64,000 nucleotides of DNA. Origin: Rhodanobacter sp. MP7CTX1 (lineage in GTDB: Bacteria; Pseudomonadota; Gammaproteobacteria; Xanthomonadales; Rhodanobacteraceae). Positions 46,636 to 55,215 of the stretch are shown one piece after another. A program made the translations under genes and the position numbers. A model generated the notes under the pieces. It did not search any database. It was not told the DNA's origin and worked only from the letters and a program-made list of their open reading frames with translations. Location: positions 310,001 through 374,000 of the forward strand of contig NZ_JACHCN010000001.1 of assembly GCF_014205795.1 (NCBI RefSeq). Reading direction: 5' to 3'. Position 1 is the first letter of the stretch, and each line of letters opens with the position of its first letter.

Positions 46636-48546
46636 TTACTGGCTGGCGCGGGGAAACCGGGCAATGGCGTGTTGCGCAGCTTCTTCGAACGAGTTCACCA
46701 ACTGATTGACGTCGGCGCTGACCGCGACGGGCTCCGATGCTTTAAGCAGTTCCGGGAGAAGTACGGCGATGATGCACACCTCGGGAAGCCGGCGGCGCAT
46801 CTCCATCGCCATGGAATCGCAACGGTCCCGACGGTCTCTGGCCGGAGCGACACTGACGATGTAGACCATTGAAACGCTGTTCGGCGTGGCTTCTGGCGGA
46901 GGCTCGGCCTGAAAGGCGTCGATGTCTTCGAGTGTCACGTGGCGCCCATCGATATTCAGGTCGCGCAGGATGCGGACAAAAATCTCGGTGACCAGGTCAT
47001 CACCGGTAGCGCCCAGACCCACGCACAGCACGATGGACCCCGGGGCTACCGCAAGCGGCCCCTGCCAGCGGCCGCTTGTGTCCATGCGTTGTTGGCGAAG
47101 TAGGTAACCGAGGCTGGAATTGTCGAGGACAGAAACGCGACGATTCCAGCCGGATCGTTTGCGCGTCTCGCTGCCAAGCGCATCGATGACCCTCACGATC
47201 GCGCTGCGGACCTTCACTTGCTGGCTTGGGCTGATGGCGCCCTGGTTCAGATCGATGCGGGCGAGCTGAACGGCGGGTAGCAGCACAGCATCGCAATAGG
47301 CGGCGAACGATTTGCGTTTCAGGAAAATGCGCGCCTCGGCGATGATCTCGTCGGAATCGCCCGAGAGCACGCGCTGGTAAAACCGCTGCGGCATCGTCAA
47401 TGCCGGCGTATCGCCCAGCAGGATCTCCAACAGGTTCAGTGCCCTGACATGGCGACCGGCGACCACCAGGCACAGGGTCAGTGGTGTCGATACGATCAAC
47501 CCGACCGGCCCCCACAACCAGCTCCAGAAGATCGCGGCGACCACCACCGCCAGCGGTGACAACCCCGTGGTGTGTCCATATAACTGTGGCTCCACCAGTT
47601 GCGAGGCGATGGTCTCGACCACGACATACAGGCTCAGGGTCATAAGCGTCAGCGACCAGCTCGGGCCGACCGCCGCGGCGAGGATGGTGGCAAGAACTGC
47701 TGCGATCCAGACGCCGACGTAGGGCACAAACCGCAGAACGGCTGTGATGGCGGCCCATAGTGGTGCGTTGGGGAGGCCAATGATCGCCAACCCCACCCAG
47801 ATCACCACCCCCACGCCAAAGTTGACCGCGAACTGCGAGACGAAGAATCGGGACAGGCGCTCGCCGGCGTCATTGATCGCTGCCGTCGTTGCGCGCAGAT
47901 CCGTGCCACCGGCGAGGCGGATGAAGCGATCCCGCAAGGCCTCGTGCTCAAACAGGACAAACAGCAAGACGACCAGCACGATGCCAGCGGTCTCCAGTGG
48001 CACCCAGATCGATGTGAAGATCCGCGCGATCACCGCTATCGGACCCGCGGGTGGTGCATGCACCTCGACCGGAATGATGCCGGTCGGAGAAGCCAGCGGC
48101 CGTTGAGCATCGGCAGGTGCCGCGGGCAGGTCATTGCTCCGATCGCTGAACTGGCTGATGACCTTGCCGGCTTCACCCTGCATCAATTCCAGGCGCCCGA
48201 TGGTCATGCTGTGGAGCGTCTTGGCTTTGGCGTTGATCGTTGCCTCGTATTGCGGAAGGCTCCTGGCCAGGTGCACGACCTGCGAGCCGATCACGGTCGT
48301 CAGTCCCACCAGGAACACGGCGAGCGCAAGCACGGCGATCAGCACGGACGGCGTATGGCCCAACCCGATGCGGCGCAACCCGCGAATCAATGGGGCCACC
48401 AGCAGGCTCAGGATGAGTGCGAGGGTGATCGGGACCAGCACTTCTCTCCCGAAGTACAGCAACGCGAGCACAGTGGCACTGGCAACAATCGTGATCCCAC
48501 GATCTCTGGCCGAGGTGATCGGCAGGGGATCAGAATCGGAAGCCAT
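46636..48546 (-). CDS. AI-2E family transporter (PerM-like) with C-terminal extension
   Basis: A 636-residue protein. The N-terminal half has the PerM layout: helices around residues 14-75, a periplasmic loop with VVHLARSLPQYEATI, then helices such as LLFVLFEHEALRDRFI, VPYVGVWIAAVLATI and VGLIVSTPLTLCLVVAGRHV. About 260 residues of soluble C-terminus follow, unusual in length, with ARIFLKRKSFAAYCDAVLLP and a segment recalling alpha/beta sensor domains. The substrate is unknown; members export small solutes or act as antiporters. The ATG at 48546 has GAGGAG nine bases upstream. It ends 7 bp from the convergent NmrA-like gene. Confidence 0.88.
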   Translation of the reverse strand: MASDSDPLPITSARDRGITIVASATVLALLYFGREVLVPITLALILSLLVAPLIRGLRRIGLGHTPSVLIAVLALAVFLVGLTTVIGSQVVHLARSLPQYEATINAKAKTLHSMTIGRLELMQGEAGKVISQFSDRSNDLPAAPADAQRPLASPTGIIPVEVHAPPAGPIAVIARIFTSIWVPLETAGIVLVVLLFVLFEHEALRDRFIRLAGGTDLRATTAAINDAGERLSRFFVSQFAVNFGVGVVIWVGLAIIGLPNAPLWAAITAVLRFVPYVGVWIAAVLATILAAAVGPSWSLTLMTLSLYVVVETIASQLVEPQLYGHTTGLSPLAVVVAAIFWSWLWGPVGLIVSTPLTLCLVVAGRHVRALNLLEILLGDTPALTMPQRFYQRVLSGDSDEIIAEARIFLKRKSFAAYCDAVLLPAVQLARIDLNQGAISPSQQVKVRSAIVRVIDALGSETRKRSGWNRRVSVLDNSSLGYLLRQQRMDTSGRWQGPLAVAPGSIVLCVGLGATGDDLVTEIFVRILRDLNIDGRHVTLEDIDAFQAEPPPEATPNSVSMVYIVSVAPARDRRDRCDSMAMEMRRRLPEVCIIAVLLPELLKASEPVAVSADVNQLVNSFEEAAQHAIARFPRASQ

Positions 48547-49183
48547 GCGGTAACTCCTCACCCTGAGTGGTTTGCATTGACGCGATCTTTAACCGAACGA
48601 ATGCTAGAAGCACGATACCCCTTTAGCCCCCTCTCGACCGCCCTATCTTCGACCTTCAAAGCCGCCCCCTTGAAATTGCACTCACTCAAACTTGCCGTCC
48701 ATGAAATTCGGCCACTCGGCGGGGACTTCTTCCTGGAGTTCGCCATGCCAATGGTATGGACAAAATCCATGTCATGCCATCGCAGATGTTAGTGCTACCA
48801 AGGGTCGAGGAAAGTTCCAAAAAGCGGGTGGTTTGGTGTCTAATCCCTTTTGTGCCGAGCATTTTCGTCCAAGACCACTCGGGTGTTCTTACCTATTGTT
48901 CAGGGAGTCGCCAAAGGCTTCTACGAGTTGAAATAGGAACGTTGTCCAGGCCAGTTGCTCCAACCCCGTTGGGGTCGCTCCGCTGTCTGCGGAAGTTTGA
49001 CCGTTAATGGCGCCTGAGTTTCGGGCAGTGTGAGGGGCCCATGTCACTTTCCTGTAATTTCACGAGTGGCTTGAGGCCAGCGAGCTGGGAGTCTTCCAAA
49101 AACGTGGACGGTTCCGAACTCAGTCGGTATGACCGTAGGTGACGCCGTAGATCCATATCCACAGCAAGAGGTGGACAAAGCAG
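48547..49183. other. Intergenic region, no gene supported
   Basis: About 640 bp between the divergent AI-2E transporter and the MscS-type channel, containing their promoters. A 70-codon frame on the minus strand (48558-48770) and several on the plus strand are not supported by composition or family features. Confidence 0.4.
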
Positions 49184-50644
49184 ATGCTCCCGGAACTCAC
49201 GCAGATTCTGGTGTTGGTGTGCTTGATCGTGGGAGCGATCGTTATTCGTAGGGGCGGCATGTGGCAGCGCTGCCTTTTTGATGCGATAGCATTTCTCGTT
49301 GTGTCCGGCCTGCTTTTTGAGGGAGCAATAAGCCCACTCTCGCGTCCTGCCGGTATCACGCCACAAGCCGTAGATCTGCTTGCCATTCTATTGACGGCCT
49401 GGTGGATACTTTGTGCCCGCCTGATTGTCTACTTGCCGCGGCTGTTGTCGTGGCGGCATCGTTCGTCGCGTCAGTCAAAGTTGTTTTCCGATCTTTCGGC
49501 GGCAGCCATCTTTCTTGTCACAGGCTTCATCGTACTCAATTCAGTTTTTGACGTTCCTGTCAAAGGCTTGCTCGCGACCTCCGGGGTGCTTGCGATCGTT
49601 CTCGGCCTGGCACTCCAGAACACGCTTTCGGACGTGTTTTCGGGCATCGCTGTCGACATAGAGTCGCCCTTTGGCCTTGGTGATGATATCGAGCTGGATG
49701 GAAAAACCTCAGGCCAGGTCATCGAAGTGAATTGGAGATCCATCCATATCCAGACGGATACCGGGGACATCGCGATCGTTCCCAATACCCTTGTTGCCAA
49801 GTCTCAAATGGTCAATCGAAGTCGTCCTACTCCTCGTCGATCGGGTTCTGTCTCCGTGACATGCGCCAATGCGATAGCGCCCGAACAAATACTCGAGTTG
49901 CTGCGTCAAGCAGCACTGCTATGCCCCTTGGTACTTCAAGATCCCAAGGCATCGATCGGCATAGCTCACATCGGCGCAAAAAGAATGACATACACCCTCT
50001 CTTTCTTTGTCTCCACGCCGAGTCAGATCGGTGCGGCGAAGAGTCAACTGTTTGAGAATATCCACAGGCAACTGCAGTTCTCAAATTTGCTGACCCCGCC
50101 GCAACGATCGCCTGATCAAGTCAACGACGGTCCCGAGAAGAGCTTTGTCACTCCTGATCAGATGTTGTTGGCGACACCTCTATTCGCTTGCTTGAGCGGC
50201 GATCTGATTCGCAGCCTGGCAAAGTCAGTTGTAGCCAGGCATCTCGAGCCCGGCCAAATCCTTTTCAAGCAGGGGGACAGCGATGCCAGCTTGTTCATGA
50301 TCGCCTTCGGGCTTCTTGAAGTAAGTACTGAGCATGCGCAAGGCGAGGCGCTCTCCCTTGGATACCTCGGGGCAGGTGAATCCCTCGGCGAGGTTGCCTT
50401 GGTTACGGGTGAGGCGTATTCGGTGACGGCCACGGCGAGGGCGCATTGCCTGGTTTACGCCCTGTCATCTGAGGCACTCATTCCTTTGATCAAGGGCGAT
50501 GAGAACCTCGCCGGCAATTTTGAGAAAGCGGTGCAAGCAAGCCAAAATCTTATCCAGCGAAAGATTGCAACATATGCGGCGTCGATGCATGAATCGAATG
50601 AACCGCTAATCCAGCGCATACGTCACTTTTTACGCATTCGTTGA
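49184..50644 (+). CDS. MscS-type mechanosensitive channel with cyclic-nucleotide-binding domain
   Basis: A 486-residue protein. Four membrane helices (about residues 5-20, 31-50, 63-85, 108-130) lead to the MscS pore and beta domain: ATSGVLAIVLGLALQNTLSDVFSGIAV (in parts), FGLGDDIELDGKTSGQVIEVNWRSI and VPNTLVAKSQMVN. A cyclic-nucleotide-binding domain follows (about 330-450: LFACLSGDLIRSLAKSV, FKQGDSDASLFMIAFGLLEV, LGAGESLGEVALVTG, VTATARAHCLVYAL). This is the bacterial cyclic-nucleotide-gated architecture. It would open in response to nucleotide, possibly with reduced tension sensitivity. No cyclase is adjacent. The ATG at 49184 has GAGGTGG 10-16 bases upstream. Confidence 0.92.
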   Translation: MLPELTQILVLVCLIVGAIVIRRGGMWQRCLFDAIAFLVVSGLLFEGAISPLSRPAGITPQAVDLLAILLTAWWILCARLIVYLPRLLSWRHRSSRQSKLFSDLSAAAIFLVTGFIVLNSVFDVPVKGLLATSGVLAIVLGLALQNTLSDVFSGIAVDIESPFGLGDDIELDGKTSGQVIEVNWRSIHIQTDTGDIAIVPNTLVAKSQMVNRSRPTPRRSGSVSVTCANAIAPEQILELLRQAALLCPLVLQDPKASIGIAHIGAKRMTYTLSFFVSTPSQIGAAKSQLFENIHRQLQFSNLLTPPQRSPDQVNDGPEKSFVTPDQMLLATPLFACLSGDLIRSLAKSVVARHLEPGQILFKQGDSDASLFMIAFGLLEVSTEHAQGEALSLGYLGAGESLGEVALVTGEAYSVTATARAHCLVYALSSEALIPLIKGDENLAGNFEKAVQASQNLIQRKIATYAASMHESNEPLIQRIRHFLRIR

Positions 50645-50751
50645 TTGCGGCCCTTACGCTCGCGCACATGTCATGCAAGTTCTGAATAACGCTTTCGGTC
50701 GAGCTTCCGACGTATGGAAAGTGAATGCGCTATCGAAACAAGAGGAGCAAC

Positions 50752-51417
50752 TCAGCGCGGCACCGCATCCACCCAGGGCTTGATGACACTGATCCATAGC
50801 AGATAACCCTTGCGGTTCATGTGCAGGCCGTCATCCCCGAACAGGTCGGGCTGTGGACCGCCGTTTTTTCCGAGCATCGGGGTAAATACGTCCAGATATG
50901 TCACGCCATGTTGTGTCGCGGCATACGCACGGACCAACGCATTGGCTTGATGGATCTTCGGCAGGAGTACCGCACGCGCCACACTCGGCTTGATCGCGAT
51001 GAAGGCGATCGGTACGTCAGGATTGACGGCGCGAGCCTTGCGCACGAATGCGGCGAAATCGTCGCGCACCTGTTCAGGGCTACCGCCATCCTGCAGGTCG
51101 TTGTCACCTGCGTACATGACGATGGCCCGCGCGTGGTACGGCGCGACGATGCTATTGGCAAAAAAAGTGGAATCGTTGATCTCGGAACCGCCGAAACCGC
51201 GATTGATGACACTCAGTTCCGGGAAATCCGCGGCCAGCGATTTCCAGTGCTGGATTGACGAACTTCCGATGAACAAGATCGAACCCGGTGGAGGAAGGTG
51301 CTGCTGATCGGCTGCCACGAATGCGGCGATTTCCGGATTCCACTGCGAGTGGTTGTTTTCTCTCGCATGTGCCAGCAACGGCAGCAGGGCAAGCAAAAGC
51401 AGGATCCATCGCTTCAT
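50752..51417 (-). CDS. Exported SGNH/GDSL-type hydrolase
   Basis: A 221-residue protein with a signal peptide (WILLLLALLPLLAHA). The SGNH blocks are I, FIGSSSIQHWKSL (catalytic Ser); II, NRGFGGSEIND (Gly); III, YAGDNDL (Asn); and V, DDGLHMNRKGY (Asp and His). It likely hydrolyses an ester or deacetylates a carbohydrate in the periplasm. The ATG at 51417 has GAGGTGGAA about five bases upstream. It is separate from the FolE2 gene by 127 bp and may be monocistronic. Confidence 0.9.
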   Translation of the reverse strand: MKRWILLLLALLPLLAHARENNHSQWNPEIAAFVAADQQHLPPPGSILFIGSSSIQHWKSLAADFPELSVINRGFGGSEINDSTFFANSIVAPYHARAIVMYAGDNDLQDGGSPEQVRDDFAAFVRKARAVNPDVPIAFIAIKPSVARAVLLPKIHQANALVRAYAATQHGVTYLDVFTPMLGKNGGPQPDLFGDDGLHMNRKGYLLWISVIKPWVDAVPR

Positions 51418-51544
51418 CGTTCCACCTCGGGTTCGGTTGAGCCCCGAGGTTACCGCGGACACGCAGATTGCGAAACCGATATCACCATCGCGATATATCT
51501 GGAACGATCGACGTCGACCGTGCCGATGCTTCGATACCAATCGA

Positions 51545-52615
51545 TCAACCGGCAATACTGGCCGCGCCCGTATGCTTGCTCACATGGGCAACGGCGTCAT
51601 GCGGGTGCAGGCTTTCCTGATGTTCAAGGCGAACCTGAAAATCTGCAATGCTGTCATCGGCATCGAGCGCGCGTTGGATTCGGCGCGCGGCGTCTTCGCA
51701 GAACATCAGGTTGCTGCCATTGGCCAGTGCAAATGCCTGCTCGTCAATACGCTTCACGGCAGTTTGCACCGGCGTGCCCAGCGACGACTCGACGCGATCA
51801 AGCAAGGCAATCAGGTTCAGCGGCGCACCGTCGACGTAACGTACCCGCAGTCGCGCGATACTGCGCTGTGCATGTGGCGTGGCGACGATACCTTTCTCGC
51901 TGCCTAGCCACGTCAGCACGGCAGCATGATCCAGCGGCTTGGTTGCCTCGAAATCCTTGCTGAATTGTTCCTGGATAAGCTGACGCGACAATGCCGCCGA
52001 AGCAGGGCAGGTGGAGGAGTACACCACGTCCGTACCCAGATCCAGGCGGAAGCCATTGGCACACAGACTGGCCTCGATCGAGACCGGGTAGGCACGCCAA
52101 CCACTGTGTTCACTGCGAAGTGCGGGGCGACGTATGAGCTGATCGAAGCGAATGCTGATGCGTGCGCGATCGGCCAGGTCCTTGTGCGATTCCAGGACGG
52201 CGCGCAACAAGTACCCAAGCATCGACGCACTGATTGTCCTTGCACTCAGATACTCGTCCATCAGCAGATACAGGCGCGACATGTGGATGCCACGCCGATC
52301 CTGATGAGCAAGATTGACGAAGGCGCCGACTTTGGCGCTGGAGCGCTGGACGTCGCCATCGCCAGCGTCAAACCGGACGGACATTTCAATGCCATCCATA
52401 CCTACCCAGTCCAACGCAGCACCCAGATACGGATGTGCCTGGATAGCTACATCGGGCATCAGGCCCATGGTGTCATCGATGCGTTTCACTATGTAGTCCC
52501 GATTTAATAGGCTGGCATGTAGGGCAGCGTTCTCGGACGCGCCTGCAGAAGGTATGGCTGGAGAGGGGGTTTTCGCTTCTGCAGCACTACGAGGCATCAA
52601 CATAGAGCGCGTCAT
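51545..52615 (-). CDS. folE2: GTP cyclohydrolase FolE2 (type IB)
   Basis: A 356-residue member of the COG1469 family. It has VGMDGIEMSVRF near the start, STCPASAALSRQLIQEQF with the zinc-binding Cys, TPHAQRSIARLRV, and ESLHPHDAVAHV with the catalytic region near the C-terminus. It converts GTP to dihydroneopterin triphosphate for folate (or queuosine) synthesis. Type IB enzymes use metals other than zinc and are often expressed under zinc limitation. No Zur-box-like palindrome was spotted upstream because the gene follows the subtilase gene by only 5 bp. That suggests it is co-transcribed with the sigma/protease operon. Confidence 0.93.
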   Translation of the reverse strand: MTRSMLMPRSAAEAKTPSPAIPSAGASENAALHASLLNRDYIVKRIDDTMGLMPDVAIQAHPYLGAALDWVGMDGIEMSVRFDAGDGDVQRSSAKVGAFVNLAHQDRRGIHMSRLYLLMDEYLSARTISASMLGYLLRAVLESHKDLADRARISIRFDQLIRRPALRSEHSGWRAYPVSIEASLCANGFRLDLGTDVVYSSTCPASAALSRQLIQEQFSKDFEATKPLDHAAVLTWLGSEKGIVATPHAQRSIARLRVRYVDGAPLNLIALLDRVESSLGTPVQTAVKRIDEQAFALANGSNLMFCEDAARRIQRALDADDSIADFQVRLEHQESLHPHDAVAHVSKHTGAASIAG

Positions 52616-52620
52616 TCAAT

Positions 52621-53925
52621 TCAGGGGGTGGCTCTGTGTGTGCTGCGCAGTGCCGACACTGCCGATGCTGCGTTTACTTGAAGCATTCCGTTGGAGACTC
52701 TGCTGCTGCGTAGCAAGAGATCATGGATGGTGCGTACATCCAGCGTTGGTGCGAGCGACACCAATAAAGCAACAATGCCGCTCACATGCGCGGCAGCCAT
52801 CGACGATCCGGAAGTGAAGTCATATCCACCACCGGGCTGGGTGGTCAGGATGTCATTGCCTGGCGCGCTCAGAACACCGGGTGGTGCTGCCGAAGTTTCA
52901 CTGACGCGAACGACAATGACTCCGGGTGCATTGTCGGGGAATCCGTCGACGGCGCCATCCGGCGGCATGGCTGTGATCACGATGCGGCCTTCGCTCGTCA
53001 GCTTGGCAAGTAGCATATTGAGTAACGGATCTGCCGGGCCGCCCAGGCTCATGTTGATAATGCGGGCATCCGAGTCAATGATTCCCGCCAGAGCCTTGGC
53101 TAGTGAGAAGGTATTGCAGCGTGCGCCGGCATTGGGAGTCGGCGGGTACCAGCAGGCCTTGTAAACGCTGAGCAGGGACTTCGGAGCTATCCCCACGATC
53201 CCTTGATGATTGTCGGCATTGGCAGCGATGATACCTGCGACTTCGGTACCATGACGATCGCGGTTGAAGGTCGAGTCGCTGTCATCAACCATGTTGTGAA
53301 TGTCGCGAATGCGCCCTTGAAGATCCAGGTGAGCCATGTCGACGCCCGTATCAACGACCGCTATCTGAACCCCGCTTCCTTGACTGAGGTTCTGTGCGAG
53401 GGCGGCATCCGTTTCCACGAAGCCGCGTTGGAGACTCACATAGGGATCGTTGTAGTGACGCGTCTGCGGGGACCCGTCTGCGTATACGGAATAACTCTGC
53501 AGCGGTTGTGCAAGTTGTACTCGTTTGTCATTGCCGAGTGCTTTGAGCAAGGCTTCCCGTGTCATGCCGGGAGGTGGCGCCAGCACGACGCAGTACAAGC
53601 CGAGGGCCTTGATGGGCCACCCGGTAACCTCATGCAATCCGTAACTCTGCGTCAACGAAGCCAGAGTGGAAACCGCACGCTGGCCCGCACCGTAGTGCCC
53701 GGACGGGACATAACCCAACAAGCTGGTGCCGGCATGCGTCCCGGGTGACTCAAGCGGGTTGGCCACCGCCAGCACAATGTCACGCTCGCTATCCATGGAG
53801 GACACGTTGGCGCTCGATGTGAGGTTGTTATTGGCCTGATTATCCGAGGGCGTCTTTGGATGCGAGGACGCGCACGCGCTCAAAACCGCCACGGTTGCGA
53901 CAAGAATGAGGAAGCCAACTTTCAT
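52621..53925 (-). CDS. S8 (subtilisin-like) serine peptidase, lipoprotein
   Basis: A 434-residue protease with lipobox VLSAC (residues about 14-18). A propeptide-like domain at about 85-145 (LTQSYGLHEVTGWPIKALG to LAQPLQSY) precedes the catalytic domain: D192 (AVVDTGVDMAH), H225 (RHGTEVAGI) and S375 (GSSMAAAHVSG). The oxyanion-hole position, normally Asn in AAGN, reads TAMPPDGA, so Asn seems to be replaced, perhaps by Asp as in proprotein convertase 2. It sits in an overlapping operon with sigma and anti-sigma genes (4-bp overlap with the latter). Its target could be the anti-sigma factor or an envelope protein. Confidence 0.9.
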   Translation of the reverse strand: MKVGFLILVATVAVLSACASSHPKTPSDNQANNNLTSSANVSSMDSERDIVLAVANPLESPGTHAGTSLLGYVPSGHYGAGQRAVSTLASLTQSYGLHEVTGWPIKALGLYCVVLAPPPGMTREALLKALGNDKRVQLAQPLQSYSVYADGSPQTRHYNDPYVSLQRGFVETDAALAQNLSQGSGVQIAVVDTGVDMAHLDLQGRIRDIHNMVDDSDSTFNRDRHGTEVAGIIAANADNHQGIVGIAPKSLLSVYKACWYPPTPNAGARCNTFSLAKALAGIIDSDARIINMSLGGPADPLLNMLLAKLTSEGRIVITAMPPDGAVDGFPDNAPGVIVVRVSETSAAPPGVLSAPGNDILTTQPGGGYDFTSGSSMAAAHVSGIVALLVSLAPTLDVRTIHDLLLRSSRVSNGMLQVNAASAVSALRSTHRATP

Positions 53926-54557
53926 GGTGTGGCGGTGATGGGCTCCGCCAGGCGGATGCCTCGTGTGGCGCGCAGTTGTTGCAAGGCATGTGGCGTCGTT
54001 GAAGCAGGGCCCGCGGGTGCGACGGTATAGGCACCCACATCATTGGGGCCGCCCACCACCTGCAACCGAAGGGTGTGCAGCAATGCGTTCCAGTCGGCCA
54101 TCGTCATGGCTGTATCAGGCACGACACGGATCGCGCCTGGAGCTGAAGGTGCAGCCTCCTGACTGAGTGTGCGATACGTCGGGGTGCCACTGGACGACCA
54201 CAACTTCACACCCAACGCACCGATACTGAGAGCCTGGATCAGCACGACGGCAACCAGCGCCCGGTTCAGCCAGTTTCCCGATCGTGAACGACGAGGCGCT
54301 TCCTGGATATCAGGCGCGTCCAGGCGATTCAACAAACGCTTCAATCCCGTATTCGCATCGATTGAAACATCCGTGGGCAACGACATGGCAAGCTGCAAAC
54401 GACGTTGCTGTGCAAACTCCGTACGACACGATTCGCAGTGCGCCAGATGACCTTCCAGCCATTCGCTCTCTTCTTGCGTGGCACTGTTCTGCAGTACCCA
54501 CGGCATCGCCTCCCAGGCCCGGACGCAGTCTCTGCCGGAACTCTTTGGGAACGTCAT
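53922..54557 (-). CDS. Zinc-type anti-sigma factor with prodomain-like C-terminus
   Basis: A 211-residue single-pass protein. The N-terminal anti-sigma domain has the H-x3-C-x2-C signature (H37, C41, C44 in EGHLAHCESCRTEF). One membrane helix (about 97-118) and a periplasmic part follow. Residues about 150-207 (LLHTLRLQVVGGPNDVGAYTV, then ALQQLRATRGIRLAEPI) resemble the inhibitor I9-like propeptide of the subtilase encoded next. AAGGAG lies seven bases before the ATG at 54557. It is expected to hold the upstream ECF sigma factor at the membrane until a signal acts. Confidence 0.85.
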   Translation of the reverse strand: MTFPKSSGRDCVRAWEAMPWVLQNSATQEESEWLEGHLAHCESCRTEFAQQRRLQLAMSLPTDVSIDANTGLKRLLNRLDAPDIQEAPRRSRSGNWLNRALVAVVLIQALSIGALGVKLWSSSGTPTYRTLSQEAAPSAPGAIRVVPDTAMTMADWNALLHTLRLQVVGGPNDVGAYTVAPAGPASTTPHALQQLRATRGIRLAEPITATP

Positions 54558-55138
54558 GGTGCGTTCTCCTTTTGCTTGGGCGAATCTCCAGCCAACGCCG
54601 GAAGTACGTTGCGAAGTTTGACTCGTGCGTGGAACAGGCGTGCCTTCACGGTGCCTACGGGGCACTGCATGATGACGGCAACATCGTCCAGGGTGTGACC
54701 CACGCCGTAGACCAACTCGATCACGACGCGTTGATCGGCGGACAGGTGATCGAGACCCTTGCTCAACCAGTCGCGCAACTCACGATCCTCATCCATGTCA
54801 TCGTCGGGGGTGAGCTGTTCCAAAAGATCGGTATTTTCGACCGGCTCGTCACCGTGTTGCCGTAGTGCCTTCAGTCCGCATCGATAGGCAATCCCCATGA
54901 GCCACGTGGAAACACGGGAGTCTCCATGGAAGTTGCCTGCTTTCTGCCAGGCGATCCAGAAACAGTCGTTGATGACTTCATCGATGATGTCGGGGCGCCG
55001 CGTCAATCGGGACAGGAAGCGGGCCAGCCTGCCGTGGTAACCACGGTAGAGCACGTTCAGAGCGGCGCGATCACCCGTCGACATGCGCTGGAGCAGCATG
55101 CGGTCGGTAACGTCAGCATCGATATCGTCTTGGTTCAT
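54554..55138 (-). CDS. ECF-family RNA polymerase sigma factor
   Basis: A 194-residue sigma factor. Region 2 has DIIDEVINDCFWIAWQKAGNF and VSTWLMGIAYRCGLKAL. Region 4 has LSADQRVVIELVYGVGHTLDDVAVIM and CPVGTVKARLFHARVKL. The C-terminus overlaps the anti-sigma gene by 4 bases. The ATG at 55138 is preferred over 55156 (six residues longer); neither has a strong ribosome-binding site. It directs RNA polymerase to envelope- or surface-related genes once released. Its group cannot be named by eye, but the partner set (sigma, zinc anti-sigma, subtilase) recurs in Xanthomonadales as far as I recall. Confidence 0.9.
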   Translation of the reverse strand: MNQDDIDADVTDRMLLQRMSTGDRAALNVLYRGYHGRLARFLSRLTRRPDIIDEVINDCFWIAWQKAGNFHGDSRVSTWLMGIAYRCGLKALRQHGDEPVENTDLLEQLTPDDDMDEDRELRDWLSKGLDHLSADQRVVIELVYGVGHTLDDVAVIMQCPVGTVKARLFHARVKLRNVLPALAGDSPKQKENAP

Positions 55139-55215
55139 AGCTTCGGCACAGGCCATCGGATTACGGCTGGTTCGCTACGTAAGTACCGGATCGACCCAAA
55201 AAGGTTGCCCCTGAA

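Noticed and set aside
48558..48770. 70-codon minus-strand frame upstream of the AI-2E gene
   Set aside because: No family features; it occupies the expected promoter region of two divergent genes.
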